NCBI GenBank assembly: GCA_002724315.1 | Contig: PBOJ01000124.1 | Location: 62,001-126,000, forward strand | Length of the DNA: 64,000 nt | Source: Planctomycetaceae bacterium | GTDB taxonomy: Bacteria > Planctomycetota > Planctomycetia > Planctomycetales > Planctomycetaceae | Direction: 5' to 3' | Shown here: positions 52,489-62,330 of the stretch, one piece after another | Position numbering within the stretch: the first letter of the stretch is position 1 | How the letters are laid out: the number at the start of each line of letters is the position of its first letter | Position numbers and translations under genes: made by a program | The notes under the pieces: generated by a model | Seen by the model: the letters and a program-made list of their open reading frames with translations, nothing else | Database searches by the model: none | What the model was told of the DNA's origin: nothing

Positions 52489-52613
52489 CTCCGCGGTTGT
52501 ATTGCTGTCCGGGTGTGAGGAGCCGTCGGGCTTCCGACCCTTGGCGTGACATGATGAACGATCCCCGGCGGTTTGTCACCGCCTGCGGCTGTCGCGACTG
52601 GCCGGGATCACGG

Positions 52614-54104
52614 CTAGGCGATGATCTCGCGGATTGGCTGGCCGTAGTCGATCTCGAGTCGCTTGTGACCGGGGACCTCGAGCGCCCTGGGGTCCAGGCC
52701 CAGCTGGTGCAGGACGGTGGCATGGAGGTCGGTGACGTAGTGGCGGTTCTCGACGGCGTGGAAACCGACCTCGTCGGTGGCACCGTGAACCGTGCCCCCC
52801 TTGATGCCCCCCCCGGCCAGCCAGACCGAAAAGCCGTAGGGGTGATGGTCGCGGCCGTCGGAATTCTCGGCGCCGGGAGTCCGACCAAATTCGGTGCCCC
52901 ATACGACCAGCGTTTCGTCGAACAGGCCTCGCTGTTTCAGGTCCTTGATCAGCCCGGCGATCGGCTGGTCGGTCTGGCCGATGTTCGACGAGTGATTGGC
53001 GATGAGCTTACTGTGGGCATCCCAGCCGTTGTGATAGAGCTGGACGAAGCGGACTCCGCGTTCGACGAAACGGCGAGCCAGCAGGCATTGCTGGCCAAAT
53101 GACTTGGTGGCGCTCTTGTCGAGTCCGTACAGCGCGTGAGTGGCCTGGGTCTCGCCGTCGAGTGTCATGGCTTCCGGAACGGCCATCTGCATGCGATAGG
53201 CCAACTCGTACGACTTGACCCTCGCCCGCATCGACTTGTCGCCGGGATACTCGATGGCCGCCAGCCGGTTGAGTTGCTTGAGCAGCCCCATCTGGTCCTG
53301 GCGTTCCTCGCGGAAGACCGATTCTCCGGGTGTGCCGAACGGCAGCGGGTTGCCCGGGTTGATCCGCATCCTGACACCGGCGTGTTCGGGTCCCAGGTAG
53401 TCTGCCCCGTGTGCACCGACTCCACCGCAGCAGTCACCCGGCGGGCTGCCGAGCACGATGAAACGCGGCAGGTTGCGGTTGAGAGTGCCCAGTCCGTAAT
53501 GGACCCACGATCCGACCGAGGGATAGAAGCCGTCGAAGATGTGTCGACCGGTGTGAAACTGCAGCTGTGCGGCATGGTCGTTGTCGGTGGTCCACATCGA
53601 ACGGACCACGCTGATGTCGTCGACGCAGGTCGAGAGGTGCGGCCACCAGTCACTGACCTCCATGCCGCATTCACCACGCTTTCGGTACCCGATCTGCAGC
53701 GGGTACAGCTTGTTCATCAGCTTGCGTGGCGTACCGGCGAAGTCGCGGACGTTCTTGCGGTAGAAGGGGGAATTCAGCACGCGGTCGTTGTAGGGACTCT
53801 CGTCAATGGTCAGCCCGGCATACTTGTTGAGCGCGGGCTTGGGATCGAATGACTCGAGGTGGCTGGTGCCACCGACCATGAACAGCCAGATCACGCTCTT
53901 GGCTTTCGGGGCCAGTCTCGCCAGTCCGTCAGGTGGCAACCAGGAGCCGGCCTCGGCAGCAGGGGCGGTGTGGCCGATACCGTCCTCGGCCAACATGGCG
54001 CCCAGGGCCAGGCCGGTGAAGCCCATGCCGGCGTCGGCCAGGAACGTGCGCCGCTGAAGCCGTCCGCAGGGGGTGATCGGAGTCGATGTCGGGCGGAGTG
54101 TCAT
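52614..54104 (-). CDS. DUF1501 (sulfatase-fold) exported protein
   Basis: A 496-residue protein with a Tat-type N-terminus (LQRRTFLADAGMGFTGLALGAML). SVIWLFMVGGTSHLESFDPKP, VVRSMWTTDNDHA, RFVQLYHNGWDAH, VVWGTEFGRTPGAEN and the terminal DGRDHHPYGFSVWLAGG are standard DUF1501 motifs. It is 22 bases downstream of the DUF1553 cytochrome gene, a pairing seen throughout planctomycetes and presumed to act on an external substrate. Function is not established. Confidence 0.9.
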   Translation of the reverse strand: MTLRPTSTPITPCGRLQRRTFLADAGMGFTGLALGAMLAEDGIGHTAPAAEAGSWLPPDGLARLAPKAKSVIWLFMVGGTSHLESFDPKPALNKYAGLTIDESPYNDRVLNSPFYRKNVRDFAGTPRKLMNKLYPLQIGYRKRGECGMEVSDWWPHLSTCVDDISVVRSMWTTDNDHAAQLQFHTGRHIFDGFYPSVGSWVHYGLGTLNRNLPRFIVLGSPPGDCCGGVGAHGADYLGPEHAGVRMRINPGNPLPFGTPGESVFREERQDQMGLLKQLNRLAAIEYPGDKSMRARVKSYELAYRMQMAVPEAMTLDGETQATHALYGLDKSATKSFGQQCLLARRFVERGVRFVQLYHNGWDAHSKLIANHSSNIGQTDQPIAGLIKDLKQRGLFDETLVVWGTEFGRTPGAENSDGRDHHPYGFSVWLAGGGIKGGTVHGATDEVGFHAVENRHYVTDLHATVLHQLGLDPRALEVPGHKRLEIDYGQPIREIIA

Positions 54105-54126
54105 GAGGGAGTCCGGCGATGTGGAA

Positions 54127-57100
54127 CTAACGGATCGTGACGAAATCGTTGTGGCTGACCAGCACGTGGACCAGGTTCTCGAGCGCCCGTGAGAACGGGT
54201 CGGTCGAGGCAGCCACCACCGTCCCGCCGCTGGCCGGGAAGGTGTTCAGTGTCGTGGTGTCGGAAAGCAGCCGGGCGTTGCGCGAGAGAAAGACACGGCA
54301 TGCGGTGTGTTCGTCTGGACGGGGGCCACGTCCGAGCACCGACTCGAACGCGGCCGTGACGAAGTCGGCGGCAATCGAGTCGCGGTTGGCATCGGTGGTC
54401 GGCCCAAGCCGGACGCCGATCTCCGCAGCCAGTCGGCGAGCCAGTCGGCGTGACCGGTCCAGGGCCAGCGGGCTGTTTGTCAGCACCAGTGCCTGTTGAG
54501 GCACGACGCTCTGCTGTCGGTCGTAGCACTCGTTGGGGTTGGCCAGGTCAAACAGTTCGAGCATCAGCATCTTGTTGTCGGGTGTCGTGCGGAAGTAGAG
54601 GCTGCGTCGAGGTGAACTCTGGCCCTGGGCCTCGGGAATGTCGGGACCGCTGAAGGCCGGGTCGAGCGTACCGGAGATGGCGAGCAGGCTGTCACGAACC
54701 ACCTCGGCCTCCATCCGCCGTGAGTTCATCCGCCACAGCATGTGGTTGTCGGGGTCGCTGGTCTTCTGAGCCGTCCAGGTCCTGTCGGTGTCCGGGCCGG
54801 GCGAGGAGGTCATGCGGTAGGTTGCGGAAGTGACGATCAGACGATGGATGTGCTTCATGTCCCAGCCCGACTCGATCAGTTCGGCCGCGAGCCAGTCCAT
54901 CAGCAACGGGAAGTCCCGGGGACGACTGCGAAGACCGAAGTCGGCCACGGTGTTGACGAAACGCGCCCCGGTGTGCCGTAGCCAGATCTGATTGATCGCG
55001 ACGCGGGCTGTTCTCGGGTTGTTCTTGCCGGTCATCCAGCGGGCCAGGGCGGTGCGACGACCGGTACTCTTGGTCGGGTAGGCCGGAGGAAACTTCGTGT
55101 AGGATCCGTCGGCCGCGTCGCGGTGAGACGTGGCCTGGCTGACGGATTTCCTGGCCTTGTCGATTGCCGGCTGGCTCGGTTTGGCCGCGGCCTCGGCGGC
55201 TGCCAACTTGACCTGCGCCTGGGCGACGGCGATGTGTCGCTCGGCCCGGCTGGCGGCCATCGCCAACGCCGAGCGGTTGTCGTTGTCGGGCTGATGCTTG
55301 GCCCGTTCGGCCGCGATCCTTGCGATCAGCGAGTCGCGGTTGGCCCGTGCCAGGGTGGCCTCGGCCCGTTTGACGGGCAGGTCGGTTTTGGCGCGAGCGA
55401 GTGTTTGCGTCATGCGTTTGACGGTCGGTCGGAGGGCACGAATTTCCAGCTCGTCAAACTCGGCATGGGCCTCGTGGGCCCAAAGCGCGAATCGTCCCGC
55501 GCGGCGTTCGAGCGGCAGCTGGTACTCGAGCACGGTCTTGCCGTCGAGCACGATGGTCAACCGGCGATCGACGACGGTCACCTCGATCACGACGTCCCGG
55601 CCGACTTTCAGGCCGGGAGCTTTCCGGACGCCGGCAGCCGGGTAATGCTCCTTGCCACCGGTGCGGTGGAACGCCTGGACGCTGGGGATCGGGGCCAGGG
55701 GGTTGATTGCGGTGTAGACATCCTGAGACTCGGTCGGACCGACGTAATCGAAGCTGAATCCGATGGAGCGGGGGCTTCCCGGTTTCATGTGGCGGTACTT
55801 CATCCGCACACGGAAGTTTTGCGGGTGCTGCTTGTCGAGGAGCAGGGTGCGGAAACGGCCGATGCCGGGCTGGGACAGCGTGCCGTTCTTCGCGGTCCAC
55901 GTGCCCGAGAGGACTTTCCAGTGTTTGGGGTCGAGCGTGTCGAAGGTGTCTGAGAAGAAGGGCACCGATCCGGTGTCATCCGATCGTTTCTCGGTTCGTG
56001 CCGCTGTCAGTTCTCGCGTGGTCTTGGTGATGGTCTCTTGCAGTCCCGTTACGATTTTCTCAGCCGCGACAACTTTGTCGGTTTCGACTCTCAATTGCCG
56101 GGCGGCTTCGGCCGGACGCAACACGGGGATGTAGGCCACTGGAGGCAGCTCGATGGCCGGGATGGGTTGGGCATTGAACTGTTTGCCACCCAGCGAGAGC
56201 GGAACACCTGGGGAAAGTGGCTTGGACTTGTCGGGATTGCGATCGTCGCCCCGGATGAAGAGATAGGTCTTCACGTCGGGTTTTTCGTCGAACACCCGGG
56301 GCAGGCCGTCCGAGAGCACCGTCGACATGCGATTGTCGATCTCGGTCTTCACGTCCGCGGCGACCACCTCGGTGCGGAATCCGTGCGGCTCGAAAAATGC
56401 CCGGAACCGGTAATACTCTTCCTGTGTGACCGGGTCGAACTTGTGATCGTGGCAACGGGCACAGCGGAAGGCGAGTCCGAGCAGGCCCTGGCTGGTTCGT
56501 TCGACGGTTTCAAACAGCCACGTGTTGCGGTCGAACTTGTACCAGTTGCGACCCAGGAATCCGGTGGCCCGCAGGGCCTTGTCGTCCCCGGGTGCCAGTT
56601 CGTCGGCTGCCAGCATCTCGTGTAGCATCCGGTCGTAGCCCTTGTTGTCGTTGATCGACTCGATGATCCAGTCTCGCCATCGCCAGATGTGTCGCTGGCT
56701 GTAACGAATCTCGTTGCTCCCGCGGCGGCCGTACCAGTCGCTGTACCGCCAGACGTCCATCCAGTGGCGTCCCCACCGCTGGCCATGAAGCGGGCTGTCG
56801 AGCAGTTGCTCGACCAGTCGTTCGTAGGCACCGGGACCGGTGTCGGCGAGAAATCCTCGCAGTTGACTTCGGGTGGGCGGAACGCCGGTGAGGTCGATCA
56901 CCACACGTCGCAGCAACGTGGCCGGGTCGCTTTCGGGCCGGGGCCGGATTCCGGCTGCGGCGTGTCGTGCGGCCACGAAGGCATCGATGGGGTTCCGGAC
57001 CCAGGCGGCCCGTGCTGTGTTTTCGGCCGAATTGGTGTCTCGAAAGTCCGGAGCGTCCGGCCTGCGGATTGGCGTGAAGGACCAGTGGGAGAGAGGATTG

Positions 57101-57492
57101 TCCGGCGGCTGTTCGGTTTTCGGTGAGTTGGCTCCCTGGGTGATCCAGGTCTTGAGCGTGGCGAGTTCCGCAGCCGACAGCGGTTTTCCCTCTGGCGGCA
57201 TTCGACCGGGCAATTTGGCGGTGACCTTCTGCCACAGCACGCTCCTGTCGGGACGACCGGCCACGATGACCGGGCCGTCGTCGCCCCCCTTGCGGATCAG
57301 CTGGGAGGCGTCCAGCCGCAGGCCGGCTTCCTGCTTGAGTGCTCCGTGACAGGCCCAGCAGTGCTTGCTGAGGATCGTACGGACCTGCAGTCGGTAGTCG
57401 ATGGACGGCTCGGTGGCGTGGGCTGGCCAATGCGATCCGGCCAGGACCAACAACACTGTGGTGGGCAGAATACGCGCCACGGGGAATCCCAT
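54127..57492 (-). CDS. Planctomycete cytochrome c / DUF1549-DUF1553 protein with inserted beta-sandwich and coiled coil
   Basis: A 1121-residue exported protein from ATG 57492. After a signal peptide it has the PSCyt1 motif HCWACHG with a later MPPEG Met ligand, then DUF1549 (NPIDAFVAARHAAAGIRP... VVIDLTGVPPT) with a second CxxCH RCARCHDHKFDP, a concanavalin-like insert (about 560-730, VPFFSDTFDTLDPKHWKVLSG... EFDELEIRALRP), a helical coiled-coil region, and DUF1553 at the C-terminus (NQIWLRHTGARFVNTVADFG... RRLARRLAAEIG). Such insertions are often found in proteins acting on polymers. The long upstream extension is not used. It is followed by the DUF1501 gene. Confidence 0.88.
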   Translation of the reverse strand: MGFPVARILPTTVLLVLAGSHWPAHATEPSIDYRLQVRTILSKHCWACHGALKQEAGLRLDASQLIRKGGDDGPVIVAGRPDRSVLWQKVTAKLPGRMPPEGKPLSAAELATLKTWITQGANSPKTEQPPDNPLSHWSFTPIRRPDAPDFRDTNSAENTARAAWVRNPIDAFVAARHAAAGIRPRPESDPATLLRRVVIDLTGVPPTRSQLRGFLADTGPGAYERLVEQLLDSPLHGQRWGRHWMDVWRYSDWYGRRGSNEIRYSQRHIWRWRDWIIESINDNKGYDRMLHEMLAADELAPGDDKALRATGFLGRNWYKFDRNTWLFETVERTSQGLLGLAFRCARCHDHKFDPVTQEEYYRFRAFFEPHGFRTEVVAADVKTEIDNRMSTVLSDGLPRVFDEKPDVKTYLFIRGDDRNPDKSKPLSPGVPLSLGGKQFNAQPIPAIELPPVAYIPVLRPAEAARQLRVETDKVVAAEKIVTGLQETITKTTRELTAARTEKRSDDTGSVPFFSDTFDTLDPKHWKVLSGTWTAKNGTLSQPGIGRFRTLLLDKQHPQNFRVRMKYRHMKPGSPRSIGFSFDYVGPTESQDVYTAINPLAPIPSVQAFHRTGGKEHYPAAGVRKAPGLKVGRDVVIEVTVVDRRLTIVLDGKTVLEYQLPLERRAGRFALWAHEAHAEFDELEIRALRPTVKRMTQTLARAKTDLPVKRAEATLARANRDSLIARIAAERAKHQPDNDNRSALAMAASRAERHIAVAQAQVKLAAAEAAAKPSQPAIDKARKSVSQATSHRDAADGSYTKFPPAYPTKSTGRRTALARWMTGKNNPRTARVAINQIWLRHTGARFVNTVADFGLRSRPRDFPLLMDWLAAELIESGWDMKHIHRLIVTSATYRMTSSPGPDTDRTWTAQKTSDPDNHMLWRMNSRRMEAEVVRDSLLAISGTLDPAFSGPDIPEAQGQSSPRRSLYFRTTPDNKMLMLELFDLANPNECYDRQQSVVPQQALVLTNSPLALDRSRRLARRLAAEIGVRLGPTTDANRDSIAADFVTAAFESVLGRGPRPDEHTACRVFLSRNARLLSDTTTLNTFPASGGTVVAASTDPFSRALENLVHVLVSHNDFVTIR

Positions 57493-57644
57493 TGCCTTCC
57501 GGATATCGAGTTGTGTCGCCGGGTCTGACGACGTTGGTCTTGGGAATGGTCTCTCAGAGACCCTTTTGTAGCCCCGTCGATCGTGGACGGTCAATCGGCC
57601 TCGGGGATACACTGTCACATGTAACAGCCACTGTTTGACTGGGG

Positions 57645-58565
57645 ATGATCGTGCGATTCGCGTTGTTGAGTGCGTTGTTGGTGATGCCGGGAATTGGCCG
57701 GGCCCAAGAGCCCGTCTTTCCCAGGGAACTGGTCTCGTTTGTTCCGTCCGGTCCGAAGCCGGTCTTCGTGGCCGGTGGCGAGGGCCGCTGGGACGTGAAG
57801 ATTCGCGAGAGGGGTTTCATATTGAAGGAAGGTCCTCGCTGGCACATGTGGTTCACCGGGTATGACGGGACACGGCCGGGCCTGAAGATGCTTGGCTACG
57901 CCAGCAGTCGGGACGGTGTGAGTTGGACCCGTCACAAGACCAACCCCGTCTACAAGGCCCACTGGGTTGAGGACATGATGGTGGTCAAGCAGGGGGCGGT
58001 GTATTTCATGTTCGCCGAAGGGCGAGGTGATGTGGCCCATCTGCTGGTCTCGACCGATGGAATCGGCTGGACCCGCCGCGGTCCGCTCGATGTGCGGTTG
58101 GCCAACGGAAAGAAGATCCCTGCCGGTCCGTACGGGACGCCGACAGGTTACTACGAGAACGGCACGTGGTACCTCTTTTACGAACGGCGTGATGCGGGGA
58201 TCTGGCTGGCCACCTCACGCGACATGCTGACCTGGACCAACATCAGCGACGACCCGGTGCTGAAACCCGGGCCGGGTCTCTACGACCGCGACCTGGTGGC
58301 GCTCAACCAGGTGATCAAGTACAAGGGCCGCTACTACGCCTCATTCCATGGAGCGGCCAAGGGCGAGGAGAATCCCACGCTGTGGTCATCGGGTGTGGCC
58401 GTCTCCGACGACCTGAAATCCTGGACCAAGTACCCCGGGAATCCACTGAGGCCGCGGAAGGAGAACAAGTCCAGCGGGGTCTACGTCTGGGACGGTTCGC
58501 GGTTCGTGTTCTACACGATGCACGGTGCCGTGCATCGCCACCTGCCCGGTGTCCAGAAGCGGTAG
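57645..58565 (+). CDS. Secreted five-bladed beta-propeller, GH43/GH32/GH130-like
   Basis: A 306-residue protein with a signal peptide (VRFALLSALLVMPGIGRAQ). Repeated blades of the type WHMWFTGYDG..LKMLGYASSRDGVSWT and GTWYLFYERRDAGIWLATSRDMLTWT, each with Asp-Gly-x-x-Trp turns, are typical of the glycoside hydrolase clan with a five-bladed propeller. Possible acids include Glu in HWVEDMMVV and Asp in LYDRDLVAL. Activity is not proven. It is divergent from the DUF1553 gene and followed at four bases by the small membrane protein. Confidence 0.8.
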   Translation: MIVRFALLSALLVMPGIGRAQEPVFPRELVSFVPSGPKPVFVAGGEGRWDVKIRERGFILKEGPRWHMWFTGYDGTRPGLKMLGYASSRDGVSWTRHKTNPVYKAHWVEDMMVVKQGAVYFMFAEGRGDVAHLLVSTDGIGWTRRGPLDVRLANGKKIPAGPYGTPTGYYENGTWYLFYERRDAGIWLATSRDMLTWTNISDDPVLKPGPGLYDRDLVALNQVIKYKGRYYASFHGAAKGEENPTLWSSGVAVSDDLKSWTKYPGNPLRPRKENKSSGVYVWDGSRFVFYTMHGAVHRHLPGVQKR

Positions 58566-58569
58566 CGGT

Positions 58570-58854
58570 ATGGAACACGACGAGAATCCCCAGGTCGACG
58601 ATCGCCCCGTATCCGGCGATGGCGGACGGCAGCGTCCGCAGCGGTCGATCTGGCTGGTTGTCATCGCGGCGATCACCGTGCTGATCGGCTACCCGCTCAG
58701 CTACGGACCGGTCCAGTACCAGGTCAGCATGGGCCACCTGATTCCGCTGTGGGGTGTCTTCGACGTGATTTATGCGCCGATCGAATGGTTCGCCAATTCG
58801 TCGGAGTTCGGCGAGGACCTGGTGGACTGGTACCTGGGGGTGTGGGGAGCGTAG
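58570..58854 (+). CDS. Small membrane protein
   Basis: A 94-residue protein starting at ATG 58570, immediately downstream of the propeller gene. One TM (WLVVIAAITVLIGYPLSY) follows a polar N-tail; a second amphipathic segment follows (LIPLWGVFDVIYAPIEWFAN). No match known. Ends five bases before the convergent PVC dehydrogenase gene. Confidence 0.6.
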   Translation: MEHDENPQVDDRPVSGDGGRQRPQRSIWLVVIAAITVLIGYPLSYGPVQYQVSMGHLIPLWGVFDVIYAPIEWFANSSEFGEDLVDWYLGVWGA

Positions 58855-58859
58855 CGGGC

Positions 58860-61800
58860 CTACTTTCCGGTCACGAACCGGGCGTTGGCGGTGGTGGTCT
58901 CGTCGATGGTCAGCCCAAGCGGTCGGGTTCTCGATCCGCAGTCGACGGTGATTGTTAGGCGGTGCCGCCCCTTGGTCATCTCGAGGGTGGTGACCTGTTC
59001 GAGTTTCAACGGCCTGGTGCCGATCCAGGCGTCCAGGCCCGTGCTGTCGCCGACGGCGATGGCGACGTTGCCGGCTGCTATCACTTCGATCTCGCACCGC
59101 ACGATGCTCACTCGCCGGTTCCGGATCGTCAGTTGCGGCAGGTCCTCCAGCGGCAGTGTTCCGCCGACGGTGGCATAACCCGGAGTCCACGTGAAGGCGG
59201 CATCGTCGGAGGCCGCCTGCCCGACCCGGGTTCGTCCCAGACGCACCCTTGCTGGTTGGGTGTCGGCCAACACCCGCCACCGGCGCGCGGTTGGTTTGCG
59301 ACTGGCCGCATACGGTCCCGGCTTGCCCAGGGACGAGAGGAATCGGACCAGGTCGATCAACTCGGCCCGAGTCACGTTTTCGGTCAGCCCGGCCGGCATC
59401 AACGATGTTCCGACCACCTGTTCCTCGATGGATTTTCTGGGGACGGAAATTTCTCGGTCGTTGGCGTCCCTGAGGACAAGTTCGTTGTTGGTCTGTCGCA
59501 GCTTGATTCCGGTGACCACCTTGCCCTGTTTGGTGACAACCACCAGCGAGTGGTAGTTCTCCTTGACCTTGCTGTTCGGGTCCAGCAGGGAGTTGGCGAT
59601 GTAGTCGACCGGGGCGCTGGCTCCGAGGCTGACCAGGTCGGGGCCGACTCGTCCACCGGCACCGCCGATGGCGTGGCAGGCCAGACACCCGAGTTGTTTT
59701 CGGCGATATATTGCCTCGCCCCGCTGAGCATTTCCGCGGTTGCCGACTTCGGCCACCAGCGTCTTCATCTGTTCGGCCGAGAGCCGGGTGGGACCGGTCG
59801 TCAGTTTGCCGGCGGTCCGGATGACGGTCACCAGTTTCGGCAGTTTCCGGCCCGAGGCATCGATTGTCCGCAGGATCAACTTGGCGTGGTCAGCGGCCAG
59901 AGTCTTGCCGGACAGGGACTTGTTGAGCAGTCCTGGCCCATCCTTACGGGCGAGGAAGGCCTCGACGACACCCGACGGGTCACCCCGGTTTGGCGACTTG
60001 GCCAGCACCGCCGACATCAGGCCGGCGGCGGCGCTGGGGTCGAGGGTGACCAGGGAGGCCAGGGCTTGTAGCCGGGCCCGTGGTGTCGGCAACTTTTCTG
60101 TCAGCTGGGCCAGCTGTTTGCGGCTCGCGTCGCCACCCAGGGCCGACAGCCCGTCCAGCGCGGTGCCACGGAGATCCTCGGAGGTTTCGGTTCCAGCGGC
60201 GAGCGACGCCAGCGAGGGCCGCAGAGATTCGAGCTTCCAGAGTCCGGCACAGCGGACAGCAGCTTGTTGCACCGCCAGCGAGTCGGATGCGAGCAGCGGC
60301 TTGATGCCGTCGAGGGATCCCGACGGCTTGACTCGCCGCGTGGCGGCGGTGCGGGCCAGAGCGTCGAGCAGGTTGGCCGCCTGCGCGTCGGGAGTCTTGG
60401 TGTCCAGGGCCATGTCCAGGGCGATCCGGAGCTGGCCGGGTCCCCCCAGGTCGGCCAGCAGTGACACCGCGCGGTTTCGGTCGGAGTCGGACAGTTCACC
60501 GCGGCCCAGCAGTTCGAGCACCGCGGGGACGACCGCTGCGTTCCGGATACTGGACAAGACGAACAGACGCCCCGCGTCATCGAGTCCCTCGTGAAGACGG
60601 TTGTTGCCGTTCTTGAGACCATCCAGCCAGGTCGAACGTTGTTCCCAGGCGGTCAGCCACAACGCGTAGTCCAGTGGTGTGTCGCGGTCCATCGGCAGCG
60701 CGGCCATCGCCAACGGCAGCACGTCGCGGCCACGCCGTGCGATGGCGCGAACCGCTTCGAGACGGACGCGAGGATGGGGATCTCGAACCCGGGCGGCCAG
60801 GGTGGTGCCGCCCAACTCGGTCCAGTAGGCCGCCACACGGCACGCGGCAGCCCGTACCCGGGGGTCGGTTGCCGCGAGCAGTTGCTCGAGCAGTTGGGGG
60901 GCGGGGGTGTTGAGGGCCTGGCAAGTCCAGAGAATCTCCAACGCCGTGGATTCGCCCAGGGGCGTGGTGTTGCCGGCGGGGCCAAGTTCCGCCAGGCGGT
61001 CGGCCAGGACCTGGAGAATCTGAGGCCGGTTTTTCCGCGGCCGTTCCTGCAGCACACGTCGCGATTGGCGGCGAACCCAGAGTTCCGGAGCCGAGAGGTT
61101 TTTGACCAGTTCTGCGATGGGGGCCTTTGGCAGGTTCTGCCGTTGGACCAGGGGGCGGCCCTTGGCCGTCACTCGCCAGATCCGACCGTGGACATGGTCG
61201 CGGCGAGGGTCACGGAAATCGACCTCGCCATGCTGGATGATCGGGTTGTACCAGTCGGCGATGTAGATCGCGCCGTCGGGGCCCATCTTGATATCGATCG
61301 GGCGGAAGGCGACGTGCTTGGTGCGAATCACATCGGGCATCAGCTTGGCCTGGTAGCCCGAACCGCTTTCGGTCACCTTGAACCGGCAGACGCGATTGGC
61401 CCGGAAATCGTTGGTCAGCAGGTCGCCTCGCCAGTCTTCAGGCAGGTGCGTTCCGCTGAGGATCTCCAGGCCGCAATACTTCGGGCTGCCGGGATTGAGT
61501 CCTCGCAGGATCCGTGGCACTCCGATGGCGGTGACGTAGGCAGCTCCCGGGACCAGGTGGTTGATTCCCTCGCCGCCAGCTCCGTCGGTCACGAACGACT
61601 GTCCGAAGCGATCGTGGTGGTGACCCCAGCTGTTGACCCATCCGCGGGCCAGGACCTCCAGCCGCATGGTTTCGGGATGGAATCGCCAGATGCCTCCGGC
61701 GTTCAGGCGGCGAATCCCCCAGGGGGTCTCGATGTGGCTGTGGATGTAGATCGACTGGTTGAGGTACAGCCGCCCGTCGGGGCCCCAGCGGAGCGTGTGC

Positions 61801-62330
61801 AAAATGTGGTGGGTGTCCTCGGTGCCGAAACCCGAGAGGACGACTCGCGAGGTGTCGGCCCGACCGTCGCCGTCGGAATCTCCCAGGTGCAGCAACTCGG
61901 TCGAGTTGGCCACGTAGCAGCCGCCGTCACCGGGGGCAACGCCGGTGGGGATCAGCAGTCCGTCGGCGAACACCGTAGTCTTCTCGGCTCGACCGTCCCC
62001 GTTGGTGTCTTCGACCACCAGGATCCGGTCGTTGGCCTTCTGCCCGGGCTTGATCTGCGGGTAGGTCTCGGAACTGGCGATCCAGAGGCGTCCGGCGGCA
62101 TCGAAATTCATCTGGATCGGCTTGGCGATCTTGGGGTCCGATGCGTAGAGATTTACCTCGAAACCCGGAGCCACCTGGAAGGACTTCCGCTCGATCTCCG
62201 GATCCGGTGGCGGGATGTTCTTGAGTCCCCGCTGGGCGAAGGCCGGCAGAGCGTTGGCCAGGAACAGTGCCAGGAACAGGACGGAGCGAATGGGATGGGG
62301 CATGATTGGTGATTCTTTGTGGAGTGTCAT
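58860..62330 (-). CDS. PVC-type membrane-bound dehydrogenase with HEAT repeats and C-terminal cytochrome c
   Basis: A 1156-residue exported protein with a signal peptide. An N-terminal six-bladed propeller (FEVNLYASDPKIAKPIQMNFDAAGRLWIASS... WGPDGRLYLNQSIYIHS) resembles PQQ/glucose-sorbosone-type dehydrogenases; a middle of Leu/Ala-rich HEAT repeats (600-850) follows; then a heme site LGCLACHAIGG (Cys about 880) and a carboxy-terminal PVC domain. ATG 62330 overlaps the SGNH gene stop (ATGA), which supports that start over ATG 62303. Widely conserved in planctomycetes and Verrucomicrobia; substrate unknown. Confidence 0.88.
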   Translation of the reverse strand: MTLHKESPIMPHPIRSVLFLALFLANALPAFAQRGLKNIPPPDPEIERKSFQVAPGFEVNLYASDPKIAKPIQMNFDAAGRLWIASSETYPQIKPGQKANDRILVVEDTNGDGRAEKTTVFADGLLIPTGVAPGDGGCYVANSTELLHLGDSDGDGRADTSRVVLSGFGTEDTHHILHTLRWGPDGRLYLNQSIYIHSHIETPWGIRRLNAGGIWRFHPETMRLEVLARGWVNSWGHHHDRFGQSFVTDGAGGEGINHLVPGAAYVTAIGVPRILRGLNPGSPKYCGLEILSGTHLPEDWRGDLLTNDFRANRVCRFKVTESGSGYQAKLMPDVIRTKHVAFRPIDIKMGPDGAIYIADWYNPIIQHGEVDFRDPRRDHVHGRIWRVTAKGRPLVQRQNLPKAPIAELVKNLSAPELWVRRQSRRVLQERPRKNRPQILQVLADRLAELGPAGNTTPLGESTALEILWTCQALNTPAPQLLEQLLAATDPRVRAAACRVAAYWTELGGTTLAARVRDPHPRVRLEAVRAIARRGRDVLPLAMAALPMDRDTPLDYALWLTAWEQRSTWLDGLKNGNNRLHEGLDDAGRLFVLSSIRNAAVVPAVLELLGRGELSDSDRNRAVSLLADLGGPGQLRIALDMALDTKTPDAQAANLLDALARTAATRRVKPSGSLDGIKPLLASDSLAVQQAAVRCAGLWKLESLRPSLASLAAGTETSEDLRGTALDGLSALGGDASRKQLAQLTEKLPTPRARLQALASLVTLDPSAAAGLMSAVLAKSPNRGDPSGVVEAFLARKDGPGLLNKSLSGKTLAADHAKLILRTIDASGRKLPKLVTVIRTAGKLTTGPTRLSAEQMKTLVAEVGNRGNAQRGEAIYRRKQLGCLACHAIGGAGGRVGPDLVSLGASAPVDYIANSLLDPNSKVKENYHSLVVVTKQGKVVTGIKLRQTNNELVLRDANDREISVPRKSIEEQVVGTSLMPAGLTENVTRAELIDLVRFLSSLGKPGPYAASRKPTARRWRVLADTQPARVRLGRTRVGQAASDDAAFTWTPGYATVGGTLPLEDLPQLTIRNRRVSIVRCEIEVIAAGNVAIAVGDSTGLDAWIGTRPLKLEQVTTLEMTKGRHRLTITVDCGSRTRPLGLTIDETTTANARFVTGK

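Noticed and set aside
60591-62312. Open frame of 573 codons on the plus strand across the PVC dehydrogenase
   Set aside because: Antisense to a gene with clear propeller, HEAT and heme motifs; the translated product has no recognisable domain.
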